Positions 26,401 through 34,364 of a DNA stretch of 48,522 bases are shown here, in pieces. The DNA comes from HyVt-337 sp964428895 (GTDB lineage: Bacteria > Planctomycetota > Phycisphaerae > SM23-33). The stretch's first letter is position 1; each line of letters starts with the position of its first letter. The stretch lies in NCBI GenBank assembly GCA_964428895.1, contig CAYRZU010000017.1, forward strand, positions 1-48,522. The letters run 5' to 3'. A program made the translations under genes and the position numbers. The notes under the pieces are model-generated. The model made no database searches and had not been told where the DNA came from. It saw nothing but the letters and a program-made list of their open reading frames with translations.

Positions 26401-26952
26401 CTATTCGCCAAACTTCTCGGAAGTGAACAGGTACACGGTGGTGCTCGGGTCGCGCCAAGCGTCAGGCGCCATTCCCGCCTTGCCCGCGCAGCATTGGCTG
26501 AGGAACTCCGAAGCGTCCCAGCCCAAGTCGGTGGCGACCTCCGGCAGAAAGCACCCGCTCCGTCCGCCGGAGACAATGTAGATCCCGTCGACGCCGATTC
26601 GCAGGCTCAGCGGGTCATCGGTCTCAACCAACTCGCTCAGCACGGAGACCTCCACGGTCAGGTCCGGCAGTTCGTCGGCGGAGATGGGGTTGCCGAAGAA
26701 TCGCGGATCGTCCCGCGCCGCCGCGGCCGCCATGTTCACCAGCGTGACCCCCAGCGGGTCGGTCGGGCGAAACGTGCCGATGCACCCGCGCAGGTGGCCG
26801 TGGTTCTTGAGCGTCACGAAGCATCCCCGGGCCTGGGCCAGCACGCCGGCGGCGTCGGTCACGCGGGGCAGGGCCCCGCCGGCGACGGCCGCGGCCACCG
26901 CCTGACGCGCCAGGGCCAGCAGGTCGCGCCGTTCGCTGTCGATCAGAGCCAT
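26401..26952 (-). CDS. amrA: AMMECR1-domain protein
   Basis: A 183-residue single-domain protein of the AMMECR1 family, called AmmeMemoRadiSam protein A. Hallmarks are ARGCFVTLK, HLRGCIGTF and the C-terminal GRSGCFLPEVATDLG stretch. In other genomes it accompanies a MEMO-domain protein and a radical SAM protein; neither is in this window. GAGG eight bases before the ATG supports the start. It is convergent with the repressor gene, with only eight bases between the stops. Its activity is not established for the family. Confidence 0.9.
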   Translation of the reverse strand: MALIDSERRDLLALARQAVAAAVAGGALPRVTDAAGVLAQARGCFVTLKNHGHLRGCIGTFRPTDPLGVTLVNMAAAAARDDPRFFGNPISADELPDLTVEVSVLSELVETDDPLSLRIGVDGIYIVSGGRSGCFLPEVATDLGWDASEFLSQCCAGKAGMAPDAWRDPSTTVYLFTSEKFGE

Positions 26953-26981
26953 AAGCTTGTCCTCACCTAAGAGCCATTGCG

Positions 26982-27953
26982 TCAGATGTAGCTAATGACC
27001 AGGAATCCGCCAATCAGCAGCGCCGCAAACAACAGCGCCAGCCAATTGAAGTACTTGTCGATGAAGGGGGTGATAGTCGGCCCATACTTGCGCATCAGGC
27101 CGGCGACCAGGAAGAACCGGGCCGAACGGCTGACGGTCGAAGCGATCAGGAATACCGCGAAGAACAACAGGGGGCTGGCCACCTGCTCGCCCGTGCCGAA
27201 TACGCCCGCCGTTACCGTAATGACCTTGAACGGCAAGGGCGTGAACCCGGCCGTGAAAACGATCCAGAAGTTGTACTGCTCGTAGAGCTTTCCGATCCGA
27301 GAGAACGGGTGGACCTTACTGGCGTCAACGTCGACGGCCTCGAGGGGGAACTCCTTGGCCCCACCGTCCATGCGGACCGGATCGGCTAGGGATACATCCC
27401 AAATGCCCTTCAATTCGAGGCTGGTCTGATCGACGAAGCCTTCGATGGGTTGGTCGGGCTGGGCGACCAGGGCGACCTCATCGCGCCCGAAGCCGGGCAC
27501 GTTCTCGTGGAAGAAGTCGCCCACCTGTCCCCACAGGAACATGCCGATCCCAAAGCCGAACACGGCGCCCAGCACGCTGGCCAGGCTGCAGATGAAGGCG
27601 TATCGGATCCATCGCTTGCGGTTGCCCAGCACCAACGGCATGAGCAACACGTCCGGCGGGATGGGGAAGAAGCTACTCTCGGCGAAGCTCAAGATGAACA
27701 GCGCCACCGCGGCCGAGGGCCGATATGCCCATGCCAACGTCCAGTCGTACACACGGCGGTGGACGTGCCACCAGGGCACGTGTTTGTGCTCGCCGACCTT
27801 GGCGCCGCAGTGCTCGCAGAACTCGGCGTCGGCGGCGATGGTCATGTGACATCGCGGGCAGGCGGGGGCTTCGGTCGTTTGTTCGCTGATGGTCAGTCTC
27901 CTGTTGGCGGCCAGCAGTAAACCCCGCGGCGGGGCAGTTGTCAAACGCGACAT
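26982..27953 (-). CDS. YqaA/DedA-like (VTT domain) membrane protein with N-terminal zinc ribbon
   Basis: A membrane protein of about 300-323 residues. CPRCH and CEHCG near the N-terminus form a zinc ribbon. The membrane part begins with FAESSFFPIPPDVLLMPLVL, a VTT/YqaA signature, and continues through a large extramembrane insertion to three C-terminal helices ending FLVISYI. VTT-domain proteins are lipid scramblase or flippase-like transporters. The start is unclear. ATG 27953 lacks a ribosome binding site, whereas AGGAGA at 27897-27902 faces a CTG/ATC context (ATC at 27890, spacing six to seven bases). An ATG at 27847 would remove the first half of the zinc ribbon and is unlikely. Confidence 0.82.
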   Translation of the reverse strand: MSRLTTAPPRGLLLAANRRLTISEQTTEAPACPRCHMTIAADAEFCEHCGAKVGEHKHVPWWHVHRRVYDWTLAWAYRPSAAVALFILSFAESSFFPIPPDVLLMPLVLGNRKRWIRYAFICSLASVLGAVFGFGIGMFLWGQVGDFFHENVPGFGRDEVALVAQPDQPIEGFVDQTSLELKGIWDVSLADPVRMDGGAKEFPLEAVDVDASKVHPFSRIGKLYEQYNFWIVFTAGFTPLPFKVITVTAGVFGTGEQVASPLLFFAVFLIASTVSRSARFFLVAGLMRKYGPTITPFIDKYFNWLALLFAALLIGGFLVISYI

Positions 27954-27992
27954 TGAGTCAGCGCGTGGGCACCGAAGGCCGGGGCGGGTAGA

Positions 27993-29060
27993 ATGGCGCG
28001 AATGTCGTTGGACGACAATCACGTGATGGTCGCCATGAGCGGTGGGGTGGACTCCGCGGTGGCCGCGGCGCTGTTGAGCGATGAGGGCTACCACGTCACC
28101 GGTGTGTTCCTGTGCCTCAAGCTCGAACAGGCCGGCGACCGGGCGTGCTGCTCGCCCCAGGCGGCCGAAGACGCGCGACAGGTGGCTGAGGCGCTCGGCA
28201 TTGAGCTGATCTCCATGCCGGTGGTCAGTGCGTTCGCCCCGATCATGGAGGACTTCGTGGCCGAATACGTGGCCGGCCGAACACCCAACCCGTGCGTGCA
28301 CTGCAACGCGCGGATCAAGTTCGGGCGCCTGTTCGATATGGCCGACTCGGTCGGAGCGGCTCATCTGGCGACGGGTCACTACGCTCGCACCATTGAAGCC
28401 GACGGCCACGTGGCGATCGCCCGCGCCAAGACGCTCGCCAAGGATCAGTCCTATGCGCTGTTCGGCATCGACCGGTCGCGGCTGGGCCGTATTCGTCTGC
28501 CCATCGGCGAGCATGCGAGCAAGGACGCCACGCGCGAGATCGCCCGCCGCCTGCAGTTGCCCGTCCACGCCAAGCCCGATAGCCAGGAAGTGTGCTTTGT
28601 TCCCAACGATGACTACGCGGCCCTGCTGGCCGAGCGCGCCCCCGAGGCGCTTCGGTCGGGTCCCATCACTAACGCCCGCGGCGAGGTCCTCGGCGAGCAC
28701 GATGGCTACGCGCGGTTCACCATCGGCCAGCGGCGGGGGCTGCGCGTCGCAGCCGGCGAACCGATGTACGTCACCGCGATCGACCCGGCGACCGCAACGG
28801 TCACCATTGGCCCGAAATCGGAGGTGATGAGCCGGTCGCTCCGCGCTTCAGCCGCCAATTGGCATGCCGACGTGCCGGACGATTTCGAGGCGACCGTGCA
28901 GATTCGCTACAACCATGCCGGCGCGCCCGCTCGCGTAAAGCGAACCGGCGAAACCGAGTTCACCGCCGAGTTTTCCGAGCCCGTCTCAGCCATCACCCCG
29001 GGCCAGGCGGCGGTGGTCTACGACGGCGACCGGCTAATGGGCGGCGGCTGGATCGACTAG
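27993..29060 (+). CDS. mnmA: tRNA-specific 2-thiouridylase
   Basis: A 355-residue enzyme that sulfurises uridine 34 of tRNA-Lys, -Glu and -Gln, using ATP to adenylate the base. The ATP loop AMSGGVDSAVA is at residue 14. C101 (NPCVHCNARIKFG) and C201 (SQEVCFVPND) are the catalytic cysteine pair. The C-terminal beta barrel ends in YDGDRLMGGGWID. Length and motifs are normal for the bacterial enzyme. ATG 27993 is followed in frame by a second ATG at 28002. The sulfur-donor machinery is not in the window. Confidence 0.96.
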   Translation: MARMSLDDNHVMVAMSGGVDSAVAAALLSDEGYHVTGVFLCLKLEQAGDRACCSPQAAEDARQVAEALGIELISMPVVSAFAPIMEDFVAEYVAGRTPNPCVHCNARIKFGRLFDMADSVGAAHLATGHYARTIEADGHVAIARAKTLAKDQSYALFGIDRSRLGRIRLPIGEHASKDATREIARRLQLPVHAKPDSQEVCFVPNDDYAALLAERAPEALRSGPITNARGEVLGEHDGYARFTIGQRRGLRVAAGEPMYVTAIDPATATVTIGPKSEVMSRSLRASAANWHADVPDDFEATVQIRYNHAGAPARVKRTGETEFTAEFSEPVSAITPGQAAVVYDGDRLMGGGWID

Positions 29061-29095
29061 GAATAGCGCCGCCCCCGCGTGGTCGAAGAAAGCGA

Positions 29096-29124
29096 TTGAC
29101 ACGAGGGCCGGTCGGCTCGAATAT
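29096..29124 (+). promoter_or_regulatory. Candidate promoter for cold-shock gene
   Basis: TTGACA at 29096-29101 matches the -35 consensus completely; GAATAT (29119-29124) is a weak -10 with 17-base spacing. The predicted leader to the cold-shock start would be near 200 bases, as in other cspA-type genes whose leader RNA is temperature-responsive. Confidence 0.35.
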
Positions 29125-29324
29125 CCCTCTCGATGCAGGCTGACGGGCGGTCGGGGAGCGGGTTCCCACTCGTCGGTCGGGTCCGAATTGGCAGACGGGC
29201 TCAGTTGCGCCGATGCACAACGAACACCTATCTAATTTGTGCGCGGCCGTCGCGGCGGGACGGTGGTCGTGGGGTACGAGGTCGGCATTTCTTGCAGCAG
29301 CCGTGCGACAAAGGAGTTCAAAGG

Positions 29325-29528
29325 ATGCCTACAGGCAAGGTCAAATGGTTCAACAACTCGAAGGGCTATGGGTTCATCACCACCGAGGAAGGCAAGGATG
29401 CGTTTGTGCACTACACGGACATCGACGGCGAGGGTTTCAAGACCCTCGACGAAGGCGATGACGTGCAGTTTGAACTCGCCGAAGGCCCCAAGGGCGCCAA
29501 GGCGAGCAAGGTGATCAAGGTCCAGTAG
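29325..29528 (+). CDS. Cold-shock domain protein
   Basis: A 67-residue cold-shock protein. The RNP1 motif KGYGFI and RNP2 motif DAFVHYTDI are both present, with the start KVKWFNNSKGYGF typical of the family. It should bind single-stranded RNA and DNA and act as an RNA chaperone. AAAGGAG lies eight bases before the ATG. The reading frame is open far upstream, but that part is not cold-shock-like. The gene is monocistronic, with a strong hairpin terminator 26 bases after the stop. Confidence 0.95.
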   Translation: MPTGKVKWFNNSKGYGFITTEEGKDAFVHYTDIDGEGFKTLDEGDDVQFELAEGPKGAKASKVIKVQ

Positions 29529-29554
29529 GCCAGGGCCCATTACCGAACCGAATC

Positions 29555-29589
29555 GAGGCGTCGCCCGTCCGGCGGCGCCTCGTCTTATT
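29555..29589 (+). terminator. Bidirectional-type terminator after cold-shock gene
   Basis: An 11-bp stem (GAGGCGTCGCC at 29555-29565 with GGCGGCGCCTC at 29571-29581, one T-G pair) and a five-base loop, followed by GTCTTATT. It sits between convergent genes and may also serve the minus-strand phosphoesterase. Confidence 0.65.
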
Positions 29590-29602
29590 GCGCGGCCGAG
29601 GG

Positions 29603-30109
29603 CTAGGGGTCGATGCGGATGAAGGCCAGCTCGTCGGTGTCCGCATCCAGCAGGGCGGCGGTGGGGTAGTTGGGACCTTTGGGGTGGTTTAGGGCGCCGG
29701 GATTGATCACTCGCACACGGCCGACCCGTTCGTCCCGCTGCTTGTGCGTGTGCCCGCAGCAGACGTAGGGGAACTGCTGGCCGGCGATCAGCTCATCCAG
29801 CAACTCTTCGTGGTTGCCGTGGGTGGCCACCAAGTACTTGCCGCCGGGCAGGGGAACTTCGATGGTGCTGGGCGAGAAGGTCACCCCGGCTTTCTCGGCC
29901 TTGGCCGCCATGTGAATGACAGACCGATCCATGTTGCCGGCGACCAGGTAGGCCGGTAGGCCGCACTTGCCCAGGAGCTTGAGGCAGTCGGTCGAGCAGA
30001 TGTCGCCGCAATGGACGATCAGCTCCGCGCCGGCGTCCGCCAGCAGTTGCAGGGCGTTTCGAAGACGAGACGTCTTCCCGTGAGAGTCCGAGACGATACC
30101 GATCTTCAT
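29603..30109 (-). CDS. YfcE/MJ0936-type metallophosphoesterase
   Basis: A 168-residue minimal calcineurin-like phosphodiesterase. The metal motifs are IVSDSHG (D8, H10), HCGDIC, AGNMD, ATHGNHEEL and CCGHTHKQ. Family members hydrolyse phosphodiesters such as p-nitrophenyl phosphates and cyclic nucleotides in vitro; the substrate here is open. It lies 12 bases after the lipoprotein gene on the same strand and ends 14 bases before the terminator of the cold-shock gene, so it may share a transcript with the lipoprotein. Confidence 0.88.
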   Translation of the reverse strand: MKIGIVSDSHGKTSRLRNALQLLADAGAELIVHCGDICSTDCLKLLGKCGLPAYLVAGNMDRSVIHMAAKAEKAGVTFSPSTIEVPLPGGKYLVATHGNHEELLDELIAGQQFPYVCCGHTHKQRDERVGRVRVINPGALNHPKGPNYPTAALLDADTDELAFIRIDP

Positions 30110-30121
30110 GACGAGGGCGTC

Positions 30122-30769
30122 TTATTCTTCCGGCACGGTGCGCTCGGGCTTGTCTTCGGGGGGGTGGTCGCTGGGCCGATACTTATCGATCGACTCATCG
30201 TAGGTCAGCTTGCCGCCGTGGGTGTTCATCCACCCGCGGAAGGTCTCCCATTGGCGGTAGTCGACGCGGTCCTCATAGGTGTCGACGCGGCCGTTGTAGC
30301 TGGTCGTAGCCAGCAGAAATCCGACCGCCATGGCCGAATACTGCGTGTGGTAGATTTCCGGCGCATCGGCGGCGCGGGCGGTCTCGACCTTCTTGGCCAG
30401 GGCCCGCAGGAACGCGGCGTCCTTGGGGGGATAGGCCTGCAGGTGGTCGCCCGCCAACCACAGCACGTAGTAGTCGTACATGTTGAAGGTGTCGGACCGG
30501 GCCAGGGCCTTGGCGAGCTCGTCGGAGAGGGCCTGGCTCTGCGGGTCATCCTCGCACATGGCCATCATTTCAAAGATCAAGCTACGGCAGTCGGCTTCGC
30601 GTTCGGCCGTTCGCGGCTGAAGTTCGCTAAAGGCCGATCGCAGTCGCATCACACCCACCGATACGTTGGAGCGAAACACGTTGAGTTGCTGTTGTTCGGC
30701 CGTTTGGGGAGTACAGCCGACGGCGACGAGTATGCTCCCCGCGATTGCGAGCGCCCAAAGTGTTCTCAT
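30122..30769 (-). CDS. Lipoprotein of unknown function
   Basis: A 215-residue exported protein. The start MRTLWALAIAGSILVAVGC is a short signal peptide with a lipobox-like AVGC. The mature part is mostly helical, rich in acidic residues, and has no family I recognise. The charged tail DKPERTVPEE suggests a soluble domain in the periplasm. AAGGG precedes the ATG. The upstream gap from ispD contains an inverted repeat around a -10-like TACAAT. It is followed 12 bases later by the phosphoesterase gene. Confidence 0.65.
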   Translation of the reverse strand: MRTLWALAIAGSILVAVGCTPQTAEQQQLNVFRSNVSVGVMRLRSAFSELQPRTAEREADCRSLIFEMMAMCEDDPQSQALSDELAKALARSDTFNMYDYYVLWLAGDHLQAYPPKDAAFLRALAKKVETARAADAPEIYHTQYSAMAVGFLLATTSYNGRVDTYEDRVDYRQWETFRGWMNTHGGKLTYDESIDKYRPSDHPPEDKPERTVPEE

Positions 30770-30790
30770 GGTTGGCCCTTCCCGTTGGAG

Positions 30791-30818
30791 CGAACGGTTA
30801 TTGTAACGTAGCCGTTCG
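30791..30818 (-). promoter_or_regulatory. Candidate promoter with flanking operator for lipoprotein gene
   Basis: Reading the minus strand, TACAAT (30800-30805) is a good -10, flanked by the arms CGAACGG (30791-30797) and CCGTTCG (30812-30818), perfect complements whose starts are 21 bases apart, about two helical turns. No clear -35 was found, and no T-run follows, so it is less likely to be a terminator for ispD. Confidence 0.35.
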
Positions 30819-30842
30819 ATTTGAACAGCGTTTTGCCGGTCG

Positions 30843-31517
30843 TCAGCCCAGCGTGTCGATGACGGCTTCGGCCATGGCCAAGTCGGCCGGGGTGGTAATC
30901 TTGATATTGCGCGGATCGCCCGTGACCAGATGGACGGGTCGGCCCATGGCTTCCAGCATGGCCGCGTCGTCGGTGGCGGATTGCCCCGACGCGTAGGCCT
31001 CGATCAGCCAATCCTTGCGGAACACCTGCGGGGTCTGCGCCTGCCACAGGTCGCTGCGGTCCACGGTGCGCTCAATGACCTGATCCGATGCGTGCTTGAC
31101 CGTTCCGTGAATGGGCCAAGCCAGGATCGCGGCGCCGTGGGTTTCGGCGGCGCTGAAGACCGCGTCGATGTGTGCTTGGGACACACACGGGCGGACCGCG
31201 TCGTGAACGCAGACCAGCTCGGCTTCGTCGGTCACCGCGGCCAGGGCGTGGCGGACCGAACCGGTCCGGTCGGCCCCGCCGGGGACCAACTGGACCTTCT
31301 CGGCGGCCAGCACACGCTCGTAGCACTGGGCCAGGTCGTCGCGTTGGGCGTCGGAGACCACCAGCAGGATCTGGCCGACGTCCGGCCGCCGTGAGAATAG
31401 GTCGATCGAGCGCAGGAAGACCGGCTGGCCCTTGAGGGGCTGGAGAATCTTGCTGGTTTCGGCGCCGAACCGGGTCGACGCGCCGGCAGCCGGCAGAATG
31501 ACGCTTACGGAAGCCAT
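30843..31517 (-). CDS. ispD: 2-C-methyl-D-erythritol 4-phosphate cytidylyltransferase
   Basis: A 224-residue enzyme of the methylerythritol phosphate isoprenoid pathway, transferring CMP from CTP. Motifs are LPAAGASTRFG (nucleotide loop, residue 8), VHDAVRPCV near 104, and ATDDAAMLEAMGRPV and DPRNIKITTPADL in the C-terminal half, all typical. Length is normal. It is transcribed away from the rnf operon, with a 140-base divergent promoter region between them. The next pathway gene, ispF, is not adjacent, unlike the frequent ispDF pair. Confidence 0.94.
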   Translation of the reverse strand: MASVSVILPAAGASTRFGAETSKILQPLKGQPVFLRSIDLFSRRPDVGQILLVVSDAQRDDLAQCYERVLAAEKVQLVPGGADRTGSVRHALAAVTDEAELVCVHDAVRPCVSQAHIDAVFSAAETHGAAILAWPIHGTVKHASDQVIERTVDRSDLWQAQTPQVFRKDWLIEAYASGQSATDDAAMLEAMGRPVHLVTGDPRNIKITTPADLAMAEAVIDTLG

Positions 31518-31594
31518 GGGTCTGTTCGGGGTCGCTGCATGGTAGCGTTGGCGCCCCTCGGCTGCAACGCGAGGGGGGCGTTGGGCAAAACTCC

Positions 31595-31623
31595 TTTACT
31601 CTCGTCACGGGCAAAGCTATCAT
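31595..31623 (+). promoter_or_regulatory. Candidate promoter for rnf operon
   Basis: TTTACT (31595-31600) and TATCAT (31618-31623) are separated by 17 bases; the -10 matches five of six consensus positions. The start site would fall near 31630, giving a leader of about 28 bases before the first operon gene. Confidence 0.45.
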
Positions 31624-31657
31624 TCCGCCCGCCGTTTGTCCCTTATTTCATAGGCTT

Positions 31658-31963
31658 ATGGAACACGCGCACACCACCATTCGTAAACGTCCGGACGGGA
31701 AGGATTGCCCCGTCGGTTGTGTCCATTGCGGTATCGGCGCTGGCCCCGACAAGCCCGGCGCCTTGGCTGGAACACGCCTGGCGGGCGCTGCCGCGGCGGC
31801 CTTTCTGGCCCCGCTGATCCTGGCGGCGGTGGCCGCGACGCTCTGTCCGCCCGGCGCCAAACCCCTGGCGGCGGTGGTGGGGTTGGTGGCCGGCGCTCTG
31901 ATCGCCCCGGCGGCGGCGCGACGCCTGGGCCGACCGGCTGAAACCCACGAGGAGATCCAATGA
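31658..31963 (+). CDS. Small membrane protein with cysteine motif, rnf operon first gene (RseC-like)
   Basis: A 101-residue protein. CPVGCVHCG at about residues 17-25 is a potential metal or Fe-S ligand set, and two hydrophobic helices follow (about 37-60 and 66-86). RseC/SoxR-reducing proteins also combine an N-terminal cysteine motif with two helices, and many rnf operons carry one. This protein is shorter and lacks the rest of the RseC N-terminal domain, so it looks like a minimal form. It overlaps rnfC by four bases (ATGA), which ties it to the operon. Function inferred only. Confidence 0.7.
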   Translation: MEHAHTTIRKRPDGKDCPVGCVHCGIGAGPDKPGALAGTRLAGAAAAAFLAPLILAAVAATLCPPGAKPLAAVVGLVAGALIAPAAARRLGRPAETHEEIQ

Positions 31964-33309
31964 CGGCCGTTGATGTCACCGGCAAGAAGGGCACGTTCCC
32001 GCGAGGCGTTCATCCCCCCGAGGGCAAGGCCTACTCGGCGGACATGCCGATCAAACCGCTGCCGACGCCCCCCGAGGTCCGCCTGGCGCTACTGCAGCAC
32101 ACCGGCGCGCCGTGCGAGGCGGCTGTCAAGGTCAAAGACGAGGTCGCCCTGGGCTCGGTGGTTGGGACGGCCGGGGCGTTTGTGTCGGCTTCGGTGCACG
32201 CGTCCATCAACGGCACGGTGGCGGCGCTATCGGTGGCGACGCTGCCGAACGGCCGCCACGTTCAGGTCGTGCCCGTCAAGGCCGCCGAGGCCCAACTGGG
32301 CGGCGAGCCGCTGATGGATGACATGTACGGCGGCGACTGGCCCACGGACATCGATGGCTACGCCGACGAGCAGATCACGACCGCCGTTCGTGAGGCCGGC
32401 ATCGTGGGCCTCGGCGGGGCGGCCTTTCCCACCCACGTCAAGCTGACCCGCAACGAAGCCAAGCCCATCGATACGCTGCTGGTCAACGGGTGTGAGTGCG
32501 AACCGTATCTGACGGCTGACTATCGACTGATGCTCGAATACCCCGCTCCGATCATCACCGGGGCGTTGCTGGCGGCTAGGGCCTGCGGGGCGGCCAACGT
32601 GGTCATCGCGGTCGAAGACAACAAGCCTATGGCCATTGACGCATTGCGGCGGGCCCTTCGTGGCGACGGCGTTCGCATCGCCGAAATGAAGACCAAGTAC
32701 CCCATGGGGGGTGAGAAGCAGACCATTCTGGCCAGTTTGAATCGCCGCGTGCCCACCGGGGGACTGCCGCTGGATGTCGGGGTGGTAGTCGTCAACGTCG
32801 GCACGGCTGCGGCGATCGCTCGGGCGGTGGTGCGGGGCAAGCCCATGACCCATCGCGTGGTGACGGTCACGGGCCCGGGCATTGAACAGCCCAAGAACCT
32901 GCTGGCGCCGATCGGCGCTTCGTATGCCCAGTTGATCGACTTCTGTGACGGCCTCAAGCCCTCCGCCCGGCGCATCATCGCCGGCGGGCCGATGATGGGC
33001 TTTACGCTGGCCAACCTCGACACGCCCGTGACCAAGGGCACCAGTGGCGTGGTGGTGCTGACCGACAAGGAGGTCCGCCAGGCCGACGAAACCCAGTGCG
33101 TCCGCTGCGGACGATGCGTGGATGTCTGCCCGCTGAACCTGGTGGCGACCAAGATCGCCCTGGCCGCCCGTCACAAGGATTGGGATCTGGCCAAGCGTTA
33201 CCACATGGCCGCCTGCATGGAGTGCGGGTGCTGCGCCTACGCCTGCCCGGCCAAGCTGCCGCTGGTCCAACTGATTCGGATGGGCAAGGTGCAGATGCCC
33301 CGAGAGTAG
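31960..33309 (+). CDS. rnfC: Rnf complex subunit C
   Basis: A 449-residue peripheral, NADH- or FMN-binding subunit of the Rnf ferredoxin:NAD oxidoreductase. FPRGVHPPEGKAYS starts the Rnf-typical N-terminus, followed by GLGGAAFPTHVKL and LLVNGCECEPYLTADYRL, characteristic of RnfC and NuoF-like barrels. Two ferredoxin-type [4Fe-4S] motifs lie near the end: CVRCGRCVDVCP and CMECGCCAYACP. The long Ala/Lys-rich C-terminal tail of enteric RnfC is absent, so this is the short form. It overlaps the preceding small gene by ATGA, and rnfD starts 32 bases later. Confidence 0.95.
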   Translation: MTAVDVTGKKGTFPRGVHPPEGKAYSADMPIKPLPTPPEVRLALLQHTGAPCEAAVKVKDEVALGSVVGTAGAFVSASVHASINGTVAALSVATLPNGRHVQVVPVKAAEAQLGGEPLMDDMYGGDWPTDIDGYADEQITTAVREAGIVGLGGAAFPTHVKLTRNEAKPIDTLLVNGCECEPYLTADYRLMLEYPAPIITGALLAARACGAANVVIAVEDNKPMAIDALRRALRGDGVRIAEMKTKYPMGGEKQTILASLNRRVPTGGLPLDVGVVVVNVGTAAAIARAVVRGKPMTHRVVTVTGPGIEQPKNLLAPIGASYAQLIDFCDGLKPSARRIIAGGPMMGFTLANLDTPVTKGTSGVVVLTDKEVRQADETQCVRCGRCVDVCPLNLVATKIALAARHKDWDLAKRYHMAACMECGCCAYACPAKLPLVQLIRMGKVQMPRE

Positions 33310-33341
33310 TAGCTGTTTGCCTAGCACGAACTGAGAAGCGA

Positions 33342-34355
33342 ATGAGCGAAACCAACGACACCTCCGCCGCCGAGCCGGCCCCCGCGCCTCAGCCGATTAC
33401 CACCGTGGCGCCTTCGCCGCACGTGGGCGACAAGGGCATGACCACCCGGCGCATGATGGTCGACGTGCTGATCGCCCTGAGTCCGATGGTGGTCGCGGCC
33501 TTGGTGGTCTTTCACAACGTGGCCGTCCAATCGCTGGGCGTGATGGCGATCTGTGTGGTCAGCTGCGTAGCGACCGAAGTGCTGTTCGCCGCCGCCCGGC
33601 GAAAGCCCGTCAGCGTGGGCGATTGCTCGGCCGTGGTGACCGGCATGATCCTGGCGCTGTCCTTGCCGTGGAGTTGCCCGTGGTACGTTTCCATGATCGC
33701 GGGCGTTTCGGCGATGGTGCTCGGGAAGATGGTCTTCGGCGGCCTGGGACAGAACATCTTCAACCCCGCCATGGTCGGCCGCGCGTTCGTCATGATTTGT
33801 TTCGCCTCAGCTCTTGGCGCTAAAGCCTACGTTGGCGGCGAAGGGCTCGGCGATATCGTCACCCACGCCACGCCGCTGTCGGTGCTGAAAGAACCCGGCC
33901 AAGCGCCCAACCTGATGGCGCTGCTGCTGGGTAACACCAACGGATCGCTGGGGGAGACCAGCGCGTTGGCCTGCCTGCTGGGCGGGTTGTACCTGTGCCT
34001 GCGGCGGACGGCCTCGTGGGAGATTCCCCTGGGCGTGATCGCCGCGACCGGCCTGATCGCGGCCATCCTGCAGCTCAACGGCTCAAGCATGACCGTTCTG
34101 CACCACCTGCTGAGCGGGGCGCTGCTGTTCGGGGCGTTCTTTATCGCGACCGACCCGACCTCCAGTCCGCTGACCCCCAAGGGCAAGTTCATTTTCGGCC
34201 TGGGTGTCGGCGGCGTGGTGATGCTGCTGCGGACGCTGAGCAACTACCCCGAAGGCGTGATGTTCTCGGTGCTGGTGATGAACGCCTTTACCCCGCTGAT
34301 TAACCGCTGGACGATTCCCAAGCCGGTCGGCGGGCCCGTGCCGAGCCGCACCTAG
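33342..34355 (+). CDS. rnfD: Rnf complex subunit D
   Basis: A 337-residue integral membrane subunit with about nine or ten helices. The covalent flavin site is intact: DIVTHAT (D171-T177) matches the ApbE-recognition pattern D-x-x-[ST]-x-A-T, with FMN expected on T177. GQNIFNPAMVGRAF near 137 is also diagnostic. A Pro/Ala-rich N-terminal extension of about 30 residues precedes the first helix. rnfG begins nine bases after the stop. The ORF is open upstream of 33342, but homology and the better start context favour this ATG. Confidence 0.95.
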   Translation: MSETNDTSAAEPAPAPQPITTVAPSPHVGDKGMTTRRMMVDVLIALSPMVVAALVVFHNVAVQSLGVMAICVVSCVATEVLFAAARRKPVSVGDCSAVVTGMILALSLPWSCPWYVSMIAGVSAMVLGKMVFGGLGQNIFNPAMVGRAFVMICFASALGAKAYVGGEGLGDIVTHATPLSVLKEPGQAPNLMALLLGNTNGSLGETSALACLLGGLYLCLRRTASWEIPLGVIAATGLIAAILQLNGSSMTVLHHLLSGALLFGAFFIATDPTSSPLTPKGKFIFGLGVGGVVMLLRTLSNYPEGVMFSVLVMNAFTPLINRWTIPKPVGGPVPSRT

Positions 34356-34364
34356 GAGCCAACG

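Noticed and set aside
27954..28700. Upstream extension of the zinc-ribbon YqaA frame
   Set aside because: It is antisense to mnmA and shows no domain.
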